Shown here piece by piece: positions 1-11,436 of a stretch of DNA of 64,000 nucleotides. The translations under genes and the position numbers were made by a program. Under the pieces are notes generated by a model that worked only from the letters and a program-made list of their open reading frames with translations, searched no databases and was not told the DNA's origin. This DNA comes from Cristatella mucedo (lineage: Eukaryota; Bryozoa; Phylactolaemata; Cristatellidae): NCBI GenBank assembly GCA_009760855.2, contig WPIO01000141.1, forward strand, positions 559,501 to 623,500, read 5' to 3'. Positions within the stretch are counted from its first letter, which is position 1. Each line of letters starts with the position of its first letter.

Positions 1-35
1 AGAATTACAAGAATTACAATCTGTTTCAATATATG

Positions 36-222
36 TGTGCCGTGATGGCACACTAGGTAAGGCGATTGCTTTAATGACCTTGGTCCGAGGTCGTGGGTTC
101 GATTCCTGCGGTGGGCGATCCTTTATCGCCACTGCAAGCGGTGGTAATAGCCGTCAAGGCGCTTCTGTCACTATACAAAAAGAGGCTGTTTAAGCAGCTA
201 GGATTTTATTTTTATTTTTTAT
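36..222 (+). mobile_element. SINE-A (tRNA-derived)
   Basis: Starts with a tRNA-like head: box A is TGGCACACTAGGTAAGG and box B is GGTTCGATTCC. The head is followed by a GC hairpin (GCCACTGCAAGCGGTGG), a CTTCTGTC/ATACAAAAAGAGGCTG body and a T-rich tail. At least ten related copies occur in the window. Confidence 0.85.
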
Positions 223-647
223 GACTTATGACTTAAGCCGGTCTGCCACGACTGTTTTCAGCGTTTTTATTATGCATATTAGAAGGAAGACTAGGTGGAA
301 GTTGCTCAAGTTCTCTTGGTCCATGGCTAATTTCTTGATTAGTGTCCTGGCTATATAGCCTTTCCGAAAGGTGCTAGGACATGACCTGATGCTAATAACA
401 CATGTATGATGTTAATTATCTGTGGCAGCAGCAGATCAATGTATTTGCAGGAGCAGGACAGTGAGAAAAGGGCAAAGATGAGTAGTTGTCTTCTTTTATT
501 GGGATTTGAACTTCAGTACGAGGTCACTGGTGACCTTTTTGAGTGTGGACATTGAGGTGCTGCATGGAATTGAGGGGCGTAATTTCAGGAGGAGGCTGAA
601 ATCTAAGGACGGACTATATTGTTTTGTCAATCCTGCCGACGACGAAA
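223..647. other. No gene or recognised repeat
   Basis: AT-rich unique-looking DNA with short open frames only. Confidence 0.5.
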
Positions 648-795
648 CTAGTGAAGCGATTAGTAAGGTGCTCGCACCGACCAAGATCTGGCCGAGGTCG
701 TGGGCTTGACCTCTGTGGCATATGTGGAGCGCCTGAATAGACATTAAGTTCTCTTAGAGCGCTATATAAATGAATTTTATTTATTTATTTGTATT
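648..795 (+). mobile_element. SINE-B (tRNA-derived, LINE-A-like tail)
   Basis: The head reads AAGGTGCTCGCACCGACCAAG, followed by a GAGGTCGTGGGCTTGA box-B region. The tail GAGCGCCTGAATAGA...AGAGCGCTATATAAATGAATT is followed by ATTT repeats. Confidence 0.8.
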
Positions 796-1349
796 ATCAC
801 AGGAATAAGTAGGTAAGAAGCTAACCTGGGAGCTGTAAAGATGTTTGATAGTAGGCATGAGCATTTTCGGACTGCCCAGATTTGATTTTCAACAATCATT
901 TTACGGAAGCTAGACTTTGCCTTTGGCGAATTGAATCGATGATCAATTTGTATGATCAAAGTCATCCTCGTAGGTCGGTTGATGGATAGTCAGTCCCAAT
1001 CTTTTGTGTGATTCTTAAAGTTTGTGCTTAGTAAACCTTGCTAGTTTAATTTCTGTGATAAACTGAAGGCCGTGTGTGCGAGGGCATAAAGTGCGCTTAG
1101 TCAGAGTTGCAAACTCGTCGAACATGCCAGCTAGCGTCGTGTTGTAGCAATCTACCAATGACTACATGGCGGAAGGGGCATAGAGCAGCTGAAGCGAGCC
1201 AGATATTTTCGCATAAACAGCATCGATTTCCGGAGTCTTGAAACTTCGCGATTCACAGCTGATCTTACATGAGGAAGAGCGGTCAGATAAGCAGAATTTG
1301 GTAATAATTGATGATAAAGTCCAATGGAGTGAAACAATTTGATCGAGTA
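796..1349. other. No gene seen
   Basis: Only short frames. The right part may be very decayed LINE. Confidence 0.4.
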
Positions 1350-1750
1350 TGTGATATTTACACGAGGTATAGGTAGACGATAAGATTCTGAAAAGCAAGT
1401 GCTACGATCCTTAGCACGATGACGGAGTACACCTGATAGGAACTGCAGAGCCAAATAACTTAAAGACCTAAAAGTGAGTGACAAAACCTTTAAGTCAATG
1501 CGTTGATTGACCAGGAGAAAGTTCAGGTTGGTGAGAAGTGATGAGACGAGGCAACTGCGAAGCTCACGGTGGGAAAGTCTAACTGAAAATTTGTGCACCT
1601 GCTGTAAGTGCCTGATTGCAGGGACTGGTAGGCCAGCAAGTACTGAGTTACAGAAGTCAAGACAGGATGTCGCAAATGCATGAACCAATTTAGATGTTTC
1701 ATCCTTGTCTAAGCAAGCCCGAATTATAGAAATGTTATTTGACTAAGCTA
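1350..1750 (-). mobile_element. LINE-A fragment (L2-like, C-terminal coding part)
   Basis: The minus strand reads HAFATSCLDF.NSVLAGLP and QRIDLKVLSLTFRSL, the same C-terminal segment found in every longer LINE-A copy here. A small + strand piece (about 1795-1870) matching the KIGSASVSSV segment follows a TA tract. Confidence 0.75.
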
Positions 1751-2084
1751 TAAATATATATATATATATAATATAAAAATCAAATTACTCGCATGTGCAA
1801 ACCAAGTGGGATTCAGAAATTGGAAAGGTGAAAATCGGCTCTGCAAGCGTATCTTCTGTTTGTACTTCTACTTCCTGCAATTGGTCTTCAGGTTTACAAA
1901 GAGGTGATGCTTACTAAATGTCAGGCTCATTTTTCGTCAATCGCTAACTCAAGCGTTGCAGGATCGTCCTACAAACATTTAGGCTCTTTTCCACTCGCTT
2001 AGTTTAATCTCCTCAACATCCTCACTATTAGGTTTTACTTACACCACCTGCTTCCCAGACTGAAAAAGTTAAACTGATTAAACA

Positions 2085-2178
2085 GCTATATTTATATAGC
2101 ATCGCGGTTATTAACATCGGTTGCTGTGGTCAACCAATTGACTTTTGCAGGACCCGAACCCGTAACTCAGGACGTGAA
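2085..2178 (-). mobile_element. Decayed SINE-A head
   Basis: GCAGGACCCGAACCCGTAACTC is the reverse complement of a mutated box B with its flanks, and is followed by LINE-B. Confidence 0.4.
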
Positions 2179-2500
2179 GATTGTAATGTAATGTATCTCC
2201 GTCTGTAATTCCACAAAGTCAGAGAGACTATGTGTGTATTATGCTGGAGAGTTTTGTATAGCCCACTCACTGCCTAAGCGGCATTCGGTACGCATTCGGT
2301 AGCCAACGGACTTCGTCTCACTCAACAAAGAGAAAGTGGGAAGCATAGCAGAGTCAGGGGAACAGTCAAGGTAGTGAGTAGAATGGACGTAGCAGCTCAG
2401 GACCGCTGAAAAGGATGTGCCATAGTTGGCATTAGGCAAGTAGTTGTCGTTGCGTAAGAATTGTGGAAGCGAGTTCCACAATCTAGGATATTAAATACTG
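2179..2500 (-). mobile_element. LINE-B 3' end
   Basis: The minus strand encodes WNSLPQFLRNDNYLPNANYG, the C-terminus of the family. The 3' end is GAGATACATTACATTAC, an ATTAC-type tail. Confidence 0.8.
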
Positions 2501-2984
2501 TATCGCTTTGCTAAGACTCAAGTGCGACTAGCCTTTTGTCTTTCACCGTGATGAAATTATTAACAGATTCGGCATTTCTTTCCAACACACCCAATGCCGG
2601 CCACTGCCAAACTACTCAAGACCCACATCTTTATGAAATTTCCGAGTTGAAAGCCAAGATTTCCTAACAGACTTTCACTAATCGATGTAGTTATTCCTAT
2701 AGATGATGGTGGGGCAACATGGTACATTACTTCTGCTATTGCAATGCTTCTCATCAAGCTTAGGGAAATTTGGTTGAAGAAATCGCGTTCACTTCTATAT
2801 CTAGACTCTTCGGCTGCAGTACTTTGTAATCCAACAGTATAGTGTAGGTCAATTAAGCATGCATCTCGTGAGGTGCTATCTTGAGCCTATATACTTCAGC
2901 TTACTTTAATACTCAAGTCAGCCATTAGCCTGACCATAGCCTTATTACGAGTACTACTCCGACCTAGGAGCGCGTTCCTAGAAA
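2501..2984. other. No gene seen
   Basis: Unique-looking sequence between LINE-B and a LINE-A tail, with no convincing coding or RNA signal. Confidence 0.4.
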
Positions 2985-3060
2985 GAATAATAATAATAAT
3001 AATAATGCACTTAATGAAGCGCCCTCAGAGAACTCAATCTCTCTCTGGGCGCTTATATAT
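2985..3060 (-). mobile_element. LINE-A/SINE-B type 3' tail
   Basis: (AAT)n followed by GCACTTAATGAAGCGCCCTC...CTCTCTGGGCGCTT, the reverse complement of the hairpin tail. Confidence 0.8.
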
Positions 3061-3205
3061 TTCAGAATTTGGTTAATAAGCTGACTGAAATGATCTTTCT
3101 CGTTTAAATAATCGCTTAACATGTCTTCAACGTTTTCTGGTTTATTAGCAAGTAATAGAAACGCTTTGAAGTTCGCTAGTTAACATTCTTATTATTGAAT
3201 TGTAA

Positions 3206-3310
3206 TGCATTTAATGTAATGTATTTCCGTCTGTAACTCCACAAAGCCATCAAGACTATTTGGGTGTTACGCAGGAGAGTTTTGTATGACGCACTATTCT
3301 TAGCTAGAAC
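3206..3310 (-). mobile_element. LINE-B 3' terminal fragment
   Basis: Begins at the ATTAC-type tail and contains TCCGTCTGTAACTCCACAAAG and GGAGAGTTTTGTATG, as in the other LINE-B copies. Confidence 0.75.
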
Positions 3311-3444
3311 TGCGAGTAGTTGCTGCTAAATGTGTAACAAGACATTTTATGTACTTTTATCATTGACTGTTTTTTAACACAGCTTTATCTGGTGTATTAT
3401 CTTTACAAAGGGTTTTTTTCAGTGCTCCTGATACAGCCCATTCT

Positions 3445-4189
3445 ATGAATAAGATGGAACAAGATCAAGTTCACTACTGCTGCATTTGCAAAGAGTTTCT
3501 TGAAGATCCGATCTTGCTCAGTTGTCTGCACAACTGCTGCAAAAAGCGCATGTTGGAAAAAACTGCCCAGTTAGATGACAAGCAGATGACCTGCCCAGAA
3601 TGTTTAACTGTCGGAGATATTGCCTTGGCACAGCCGAATCCGTTCATTACTTTGAAGCAATTTTCGACTGATGTAAAGTGCGATCCATGTGATTGATAAT
3701 GATTTTCCAGCGACATTTTACTACCTACTTTCTCAATTGAAGTACAGCAATAACCACAAATTCCTCGAGTGTTTTAATACGTTTTCTTGCTTCTTGATCA
3801 GATAATCTATTTTACGATTCGCTTATTTATTTCCGATCCTGATTCTGATATTCGCCGCTGATCTTTTTATTATCGTGCTCCGGTTGCGTTTTAAGAGGAA
3901 AATGTATCCGGGTTTAGCCAAACTCAAGCCGGAATACGACGGCAGAGATTAAGACGCGGTTGAGAAGCAGCTAGCAGCTACCGAGAAATAACTGCAATTA
4001 TTGCAGTCGCTACAGAGGAAGCTACGAGAGGAGAAATTCAAGCGCAAGACATTGAAATGCAAAGTATTCACGTTGAAATCCTTTGAGCTGACGTTTCAGA
4101 TTTCGTTTCCGGTGTCGACTGTAATGGATGCGACCCAGCAGCCAGCACTCCTTGCACTCTTGGACATTTCTTCGCGAGACATTCGTTAG
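3445..4189 (+). pseudogene. Broken RING-finger / TRIM-like gene relic
   Basis: An 83-codon frame (3445-3696) encodes a RING-like domain: CCIC, eleven residues, CLHNCC, then CPEC. This resembles the N-terminal RING of TRIM E3 ubiquitin ligases. The expected sixth zinc cysteine is arginine (CKKR instead of CxxC). The frame then reaches KCDPCD, like the start of a B-box, and stops. In another frame, 3902-4189 reads as a lysine/glutamate-rich, coiled-coil-like segment (QSLQRKLREEKFKRK) with two internal stops. RING plus B-box start plus coiled coil in order suggests a decayed TRIM-type gene or retrocopy. A pyrimidine tract ending in CAG lies just upstream of 3422, so a real exon cannot be excluded. 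Confidence 0.55.
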
Positions 4190-4372
4190 AAATCTGTTCT
4201 GCTGTATACACTTGACCGCAACTGCTTGCGACGCCTTGAGCAGGTTTAATTGATGACTTCTTACTTACGGCCGTTGTTCGTTTCCGTCTGTGTTTGATTG
4301 AGAATCCTCCATGCTTCTCAGCGGTATATGTTTCCTAGTACAGGCACGCAACTGGTACATGCACCCAATGGC

Positions 4373-4383
4373 TATATATATAT

Positions 4384-4448
<65 letters not shown>

Positions 4449-4462
4449 GAGAGAGAGAGAGC
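4373..4462. repeat. Microsatellite (TA)n(GA)n
   Basis: TA to about 4385, then nearly pure GA to about 4461 with one interruption. Confidence 0.95.
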
Positions 4463-4639
4463 TTCGAATCTACTCATCGCTTTACTGTTCAGTGGTTCAA
4501 AAGTAGCCACCCGCCTAAGCCGCAGAATGCATCTCAATCCTGGTGCAGCTCAACGCATTGCAAGAAAATAATATACATACTATACATACGCAGGAGATAC
4601 GGTGCTCTCCTTAAATTAGCGATATCAAAGCGGATGCAT

Positions 4640-6258
4640 TTTATGAATGAGATCGTGAGCTGGAGTCATGCAGCATACGTGAAGTACCTTCGAAGACATT
4701 AAGTCCTCTTCGTGCAAAAGACTAATGAATTATATATTTATTTATGTGTCGTTCTAGAGTTATATTCAAGTTAATATTAAGAAATTACACGCGAGCGCGA
4801 GTCGAATCTTTGAGATTAGAGAGTACTTGTCCATTTCCAGCCGTTCAGAGTACCGCTGGTCTCACTTGTCAGAGCTTGTGCCGTCAGTAACTGCCGAGCA
4901 GAAGCGTTAGTCTAGATTTTTGTCACCCCTAAGCCATCGCGTTGCTAACAATGCAGCGTCGCTCTCTGCAAGAGCTAATGGCCACAGCTCGAAGCTAACG
5001 TGGAGCCTCTTCTCATCGTTCGTGCTGGGCTAGCTTCTGCAGCGATGGCCTAGCGGCAGGCGTGAGAATGAAGCAGGATGTATGTGGCATTGTATCTACG
5101 TCGTCATATCCACGATATCGTACCTATATTATGTCGTGTCATGCGGCTGTCTGCGACTGCTTTACCAGTTTCATTATTTGTCCGTACTACCGATAACTGT
5201 GCAGAAGTTTTCCGAATTGCGATAAAGGTAATTAGTTGCTGCTCAAGTTTTCTCTAAGTAGCACTGCCAGGCTATTTCTTACCGACGGCCAATCTGAAGA
5301 GCCCGAGGTTGTAAAAAGCCACGTGCCATTCTATTCAGCGCTCTTCTATAGGGATCCTGTTTGAGCTCATTGAATTGTCATCCTACATGTATGAATTGAG
5401 ATAGAACTTCGGTTTGAAATAGACGTCTATTACCTCCGCCCCCTAGGGTACCCCAGCCGACTGTTATAGCTTGATCTGGCAGATTGTAGCAGGCGGTAGC
5501 ATCAAGATTTCGGACAGCGGGGACGCAATCAACTAATTTCATTGGCAATAGGGACTTGCGATGCATGATACGGTGCATGTGAGTTGCGAGAGGTTGTACA
5601 AACAAGAAGCGCTGAGTGCTTTAGTTTAGCATGCTAGCCTGAGCATTGTACTTGTTTGCCTATGCATGTCTGTCTAATCAACGTAGCTCGCCAGCTGCTA
5701 ACCTTTGGCTATTAATTCTCTTGAAGTGCCTTGGAGAGTATCTTGATTGAGATTATATTTGCTAAGAGTGCTGTGCGAACGACGTAACCTAATTTGTTTC
5801 GTAAATTGATCCGCAATCAATAAATGTGATTCTATTCGTGTGATCAAGTGGTAAAAATGCTTGCTTAGGCATCAGTCGATGTAGAAAAGAGAACGAGTTA
5901 GCATATACAGAACAAGTCATAGTACTGGCAAAGTTGACTTTGTACTTGCAACGGGGAAGTGTGATAGCTATCTAATGTCAGTCACCGCGATAATAAGGAT
6001 TCCTTAAGCGTTAGTGGCTAAAGAAAAGAGATGTAATTTTTAAGCACAAATAGGCCTAGGTTTATATAAACAGAGCCAAATTGAAGAAAATTGAAAACTT
6101 GAGCTAGGAATAATCTCATAACCGTTGGTTTTACGGTAATTTGACTGCACTATTGGTACAGCTGCACAGAGCATGAAGTCGGAAGTTTCAGTGAGTGCTT
6201 GCATGCTGAGGCCGAATGCAGCTGATCTGCTTGAATCAAGCTTGCAGTGCTTTGTTCG

Positions 6259-6260
<2 letters not shown>
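4640..6260. other. No gene; possible decayed SINE-B at its left end
   Basis: 4640-4745 ends in GAAGTACCTTCGAAGACATTAAGTCC...AATGAATTATAT, a weak SINE-B-like tail. The rest is unique-looking, with no supported gene. Confidence 0.35.
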
Positions 6261-6353
<93 letters not shown>

Positions 6354-6400
6354 CGTGTGTGTGAGTGTGGGTGTGTGCTTGCGTGCGTGTGTGCTTTTGT
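6261..6400. repeat. Microsatellite (TA)n(TG)n
   Basis: About 75 bp of TA with one TATG break, running into about 60 bp of TG/CGTG. Confidence 0.95.
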
Positions 6401-7223
6401 GCGTATTTATATAGTACAAAGCATATATAGTATATAATATGCAACTGGTTCCTTTTCAGCGAAAGTCAATCGCATAGACAGTTACATAGTTCTCTTGTGG
6501 TCCTGCATAAATTATTAAATTTCTAATTACTTTGTAGTGTTAATTAAGTGTGGAGCTGCAAACGTAGCACCATCTTAGTCCATTATGTAGAGACTTTACC
6601 TGCTGCTGCTACTTTGTACACGTCTGCCCAGATTGGGGAGTGGAACTGGACAGACAGCTATCGCAATCTGCATCAACGTAATACTTAGGTAACCTGTGAG
6701 TGGGCCAGTGCATGTGCGGTCTTTATTTTGAATGTAAGCCCAAATCAGGCAATTTAAGAACGCAGACTAACGGACACAAGGTGGTATGTGATCGGACAAG
6801 AGCTCATAAAAGCATTGGAAAGGGTACCAGGAACTCTCCTCGGTTGTGCTTTGAGTGACCACTCGGCTCTGATGATGCATCACCTCACGAGCAGATGGTG
6901 AGGCAATCGATGTGCTGTGTGCTTACTGAGGAGGCGATACGTCAAGTGGAGCTACGTCACTCACCTTTTTGCAGCAGCTGTGCTTCAGCTGAGCATGAAG
7001 AATAAATCGAGGGGCAGAAACGTAAAAGCTGAAAATAAGGCCATAAATAGTGCTACTTGTACCAGCGAGTAATGGAATGTCCCACTTTATTTTATTACAC
7101 AAACAACATGTTAGTCAAGATAGTACAACAGGACAATCGGCATACTAACAGCCCGCAATAACTTTCTTTAGATAGCAATGATCTATTTTTCCACAAGCCA
7201 CGTTTTCTTTCTATCAGCAACTG

Positions 7224-7497
7224 AAACATGACTTGACCACATTTAAAAAGAATCTACAAGTTCATCTAGTTATCCCAGTATTTAGTGGATCCCTGCGGCT
7301 CGACCATTATCTGCTTATGCCTGAAACCTTATTTGCATGCTGACCTTGTGCGTGTCATACCTAAATATGTTATTCTTATTGTTTAATGAGCATGCTAACA
7401 ATGACCATGTGATCATTCTTTCTTTGCAGCAAAAGTAAAGTGCCTAGAAAGTGGTCTCTGAGGGTGCTATATCAAATGTGCAGCTATTATTATTACG
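7224..7497 (+). mobile_element. LINE-A 3' end
   Basis: Contains ACTTGACCACATTTAAAAAGAA, then GCATGCTGACCTTGTG and the hairpin tail AAGTGCCTAGAAAG...GGGTGCTATATC with an ATT tail. It is flanked by a roughly 65-bp imperfect direct repeat (about 7155-7220 and 7531-7597). Confidence 0.8.
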
Positions 7498-7599
7498 AAT
7501 AAACTCACCGTGCAACTGGTATGCTAAATTTATGCAATAATTTTCTTTAGATAGTGAGGTGTATTTCCTTCCATGGGTCCTATTTTCTTTCAATCAATG

Positions 7600-7767
7600 G
7601 TGAGCCGTGATGGCACAGTAGGACAGGCTGTTGCTTTCAACGACCTCGGGACTGAGGTCGTGGGTTCGAATCCTGCAGCCGGCGATGCTTTATCGCTGCT
7701 GCAGGCTGTGGTGATAGCCGTAAAGGCTCCTCTGTCGCTGCACAAAAGATGCTATTAAATCGGCTGG
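7600..7767 (+). mobile_element. SINE-A
   Basis: Full-length: GTGAGCCGTGATGGCACAG head, intact GGTTCGAATCC box B, and the GCTGTTAA-like end. The target end is unclear. Confidence 0.88.
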
Positions 7768-7834
7768 TAGATCAGCAACTGAAATGTGATTGATAAATTG
7801 CACGTAGACCTGTAGAGTGTGGCAGCTCACTCGT

Positions 7835-7867
7835 GCTAAGATACATGAAATATTCATGTATCTTAGC
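7835..7867. repeat. Perfect fold-back palindrome, 15-bp arms
   Basis: GCTAAGATACATGAA, 3-base loop, then its exact reverse complement. Confidence 0.95.
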
Positions 7868-8129
7868 GAGAGGTCTGGTATTTCTCCTCCTGTGTTGCTG
7901 CATGAAATCATTAGCATGTTGCACTGAACGCTGCATAATTAAATGCAGCGTCCAGCGACTTGTCTCATTCAAAAAGCACGAGCAGCTGTAGCACTGAGGA
8001 GATGCCAGCATGTGTGCTGACTGACTGACTTAATCTGAGCACAAGCTGCTCTTGCTTCATTAAACAGCAGAGAGCTGGCAGCCAATCAGATTGCTAGCCA
8101 CACCTTGCTAGCCACTTGCTTGTCTGCTT

Positions 8130-8420
8130 GCTAGGCCAAGCAGACAGCTTGATCGGGCCATGGGCAGATAAAGCAGGCCGAGCTCAATTTAATCGGGCAG
8201 CTTGAATTTGCACAGCGAAGCTAAACCGAGTCTAGGGCGAAGTTTAAGCCGGCCGGTTCATGCACCTGGCAATACTAATCCAAGCCGGACCAAGTTTATG
8301 CAAGCTTGATTCGATCAAGTTCATTTTCTGTTCAGGGCAACTCGTTTTCTTGCCGAACAAAGCTAAAGCTCCCAGGGTGAAGGTTTAGTAGCTGGGCTCA
8401 GCTCGGGCTAGCAGTGAGGC
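8130..8420. repeat. Degenerate GAAGCTAA/CGGGC-rich repeat
   Basis: Loosely recurring words (GCCGAGCT, AATCGGGCAG, GCGAAGCTAAACC, AAAGCTAAAGC) suggest an old tandem repeat. A similar block lies at 9480-9770. Confidence 0.4.
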
Positions 8421-8494
8421 GATAATGTTTTGGGCCTAGTCAAACTAAAGCTATTTGATATCATGCTTCCCTTGCAGCATCTATGTCTCCTTTG

Positions 8495-8660
8495 GTGAGC
8501 CGTGATGACATACAAGGTAAAGTGTTTGCTTTTCACGACCTCGGGACCAAGGTCGTGAGTTCGAATCCTGCAGTGGGCTATCCTTAATCGCTGCTGCAAG
8601 CCGTGGTGATAGCCTTGAAGGCTCTTCTGTCGCCATACAAAAGAGGCAGTTGAATAAGAA
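8495..8660 (+). mobile_element. SINE-A
   Basis: GTGAGCCGTGATGACATAC head, GTTCGAATCC box B, and a body ending ATACAAAAGAGGCAGTTGAA. Confidence 0.88.
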
Positions 8661-8684
8661 AGTATTTATAATTGTATTTATCCT

Positions 8685-9360
8685 AATGTAATGTAAGGTA
8701 TCTCCATCAGGAACTCCACAAAGCCACAATGACAATGGGGTGTTATGCAAATGAGTGTTGTATAGCACACTCACAGCCTAAGCAGCTTTCAGTATCCATT
8801 CGGTAGCCAACATTACTTATCTCACTCAACAAAGAGAAAGTGGGAAGCATAGCTGAGTTCGGGGAGTAAATAAATAAATAAATCCTAGCTGATTAAATAG
8901 CCTCTTTTTGTATAGCGACAGAAGAGCCTTTAAGGCTATCACCACCGCTTGCAGTGGCGATAAAGAATCGCCCACCGCAGGAATCGAACCCACGACCTTG
9001 GGACCGAGGTAGTGAAAGCAACCGTCTTACCTAGTGTGCCATCACGGCTCACCGAGAGTAGCTGAGGTAGTGAGCAGCATGGAAGTAGCAGCTCAAGAGA
9101 GCTTAATAGGATGTGCCTTAGTCGTCAGCAGGAGAGTAGTTGTCGTTGCTCAAAAATCGTAGAAGTGAGTTCCACCTCCTAGTACCTGCAGAGCTAAAGC
9201 TTCTGTCGCCAACGGTCTATAAGCACAGTAATTGAGCAGCTAATGTATTATCCATGCAGAACCAGAGAGCACGATGAGGCTACAATTGGTGCAGCAGTTC
9301 CGTTAGGTATGAAGGCCAAGCAATGGCTGGCCTTGCAAGTCAGAGTACGATCACCGAAAA
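8685..9360 (-). mobile_element. LINE-B 3' part split by a SINE-A
   Basis: The left part (8685-8866) ends at AGCTGAGTTCGGGGAG. The family sequence resumes at 9054 with AGTAGCTGAGGTAGTGAGCAGC and runs to about 9360. SINE-A occupies the gap, so it inserted after the LINE. Confidence 0.85.
8867..9053 (-). mobile_element. SINE-A nested in LINE-B
   Basis: Complete reverse copy: (AAAT)n tail at left, GGAATCGAACCC (box B reversed), CATCACGGCTCACC head at right. It is well preserved and therefore fairly young. Confidence 0.93.
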
Positions 9361-9479
9361 GGCACATTTAGAGTGCCTAGAAAAGCATTTACCTCAGTGC
9401 GAATGCTACATAAATGCATTATTCTTATTTATTATTATAAAGTCAACAGAGTGACGTTTGAAGAGAGAAGTGGAGCCTT

Positions 9480-9770
9480 TTCATACGGGGCGGAGCTAAA
9501 GCTTGACCTAGCTGATTGTCAGCTGGGTCAAGCTAAACCTAGCGAGCCGACGCTTCTTTGGATAGAGCGAAGCTACAGCGAGCAGACAGAAATTTAACTG
9601 GGCGGGACAAAGTCAATGCCCGTGAGGCAAAGTTTTTCCGAGCCGAATGAAGTTACAGCAGACAGAGGGATGTTTACGCGGGTGTGAAGAAGGCCAAGTG
9701 AGTTAGGTGACGCTTAATTAGGCTGAATGAAGCTATGGTAGGCAGGGCACAAATGAAGCTGGTGGGTAGA
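9480..9770. repeat. Degenerate GAAGCTA-rich repeat
   Basis: Recurrent GCGGAGCTAAAGC, GAGCGAAGCTACAGC, GAATGAAGTTACAGC and GAATGAAGCTATGG words at irregular 30-60 bp spacing. Confidence 0.4.
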
Positions 9771-10559
9771 ACCTCAACCTTGCGACGTTACGTGTAGACA
9801 TTCGTCTTGGCCATCTCAATAGTAGGCTCTAATAGCAATCACTACTGAGGATGTTTTTCAGAGCCACGTTCGAAGCTGATTTGCTCTAGTGGTCATCGAG
9901 TCTATATCTTCACCGATAGCCGTCCCACCAACGAGACAGCCTTCAGTGCGTTCCCACAATCCTCGGCTGTTTGGCATTCGGATTGTCAGCATTTCACTTT
10001 GGCTGGAAATATGCGAGTGACTTTTATCTGCAGCTCTGTCTTAATAGATACCGGAAACGATGTCGAACTAAAACGAGATTATTACGTACGAAACAGCGAT
10101 GTGCTTACCTACCTGCACCCATGCAATCGCGACTTCGACTTACCAAGCTCATTACTGGCATTGCCTCAGCAACCTATAAACCTCTACCTTTACCTCAGTT
10201 AGACAGTGTGCTAGTTTAAACAATGCCCAATGTTGAACGCATAGCTTAGAAGCACGCACTCACTGGCATGCACTCTTGTGAAAGGCATGGAACAGGTTAA
10301 CTTCAGTCTAACGGACCAGGAAGTCAAATGCATTTGCTTTTACATCAGACCAATTCTGCACACGTAGAACGATCATACGTGCACTACGTCGGTCGGCGTT
10401 TATGCTCATCCACGACGACGGCGTCACAGTCACCATTGCTTAGTCACAAAGTCTGTGGCATCGTTACAGAAAAAGTTGCGTAGCTATAACGACACGCAGT
10501 AGAAGAAATTTCCCCGAGTCACAAAAACACAATGCCGAGTCGTGGCTGCCTTAAAGAAA
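9771..10559. other. No gene seen
   Basis: Two overlapping frames of 67-82 codons show no recognisable domain. Confidence 0.4.
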
Positions 10560-10731
10560 ATCCTAGCTGATTTAGCAGCCTCTTTTATATAGCGACAGAA
10601 GAGCATTTACGGCTATCACCACTGCTTGCAGTGGCGATAAAGAATCGCCCACCGCCGGATTCAAACCCGCGACCTCGGGGCCGAGTTCGTGAAAGGCAAC
10701 AGCCTTACCTAGTGAGCCATTACAGCTCACC
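10560..10731 (-). mobile_element. SINE-A
   Basis: TCCTAGCTGATTTAGCAGCC start, GATTCAAACCC reversed box B, and AGCTCACC end. Confidence 0.88.
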
Positions 10732-10840
10732 TAGCAGAACTAGACTAGCGAGAATGCTTGGTATGCTCCCCTCCCTCGTCGCAACTCAGTAACGCGTCAA
10801 ATGTAGCGTTGCCACCACTCGAAAGAAAAACAGGCTCCTC

Positions 10841-10878
10841 GACTGTAGCCATGCATCTGGCGATGTATGGCTACAGTC
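10841..10878. repeat. Fold-back palindrome, 16-bp arms
   Basis: GACTGTAGCCATGCAT, 6-base loop, then the reverse complement with one G.T wobble. Confidence 0.9.
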
Positions 10879-11047
10879 GCAGAACGGCGAACGTCGTCAG
10901 GTAGACGACAGCTCAGAGAGTCGCAGCGGCCTCGCATATAACTCGAAAGATTTTTACTAGCGGTGCCAAGTCCTAGGCAGTGTTAAGCAGCTGTACAGCG
11001 AGGCAGAGTCATGTCACTGCTAAGCCTGTCATTACTATAATAATGCT

Positions 11048-11192
11048 GACCTGGTTTGGTCCTGCGAGTTAAGTAGCTCACCCCGACCAAGGTCTGACTG
11101 AGATCGTGGGCTCGAGCCCCGAGGCACATGTGAAGCACCTGAATAGAGTTTAACCTTTCTTTGAGAGCTATACATATGAATTATATTTTTTA
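11048..11192 (+). mobile_element. SINE-B
   Basis: CTGGTTTGGTCCTGCGAGTT head, CCCCGACCAAGGTCTG, GGGCTCGAGCCCC box B, and GAAGCACCTGAATAGAG tail with ATATT end. Confidence 0.85.
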
Positions 11193-11436
11193 ATATTTTA
11201 TAGTACTAAATACGTGGTTTTTAGCGGCTTTGGACTCACGACAGGCGACTTTTTGGTCCTGCACCAATGCTTAGCTTAGCTCAGTGTATTTCTTAAGAGA
11301 TGGCGGCGTGGCGAGTTCCATCTGAGCAGGAGTACGATCTCCTTCTGAACAATGCTGTCGTATAAGCCTGCCAGGGAAGAATACATCGAGCGTCCTGCCA
11401 GCTTTTTCTGGCTCGCAAAGAGCTGCTTCTTGACGT

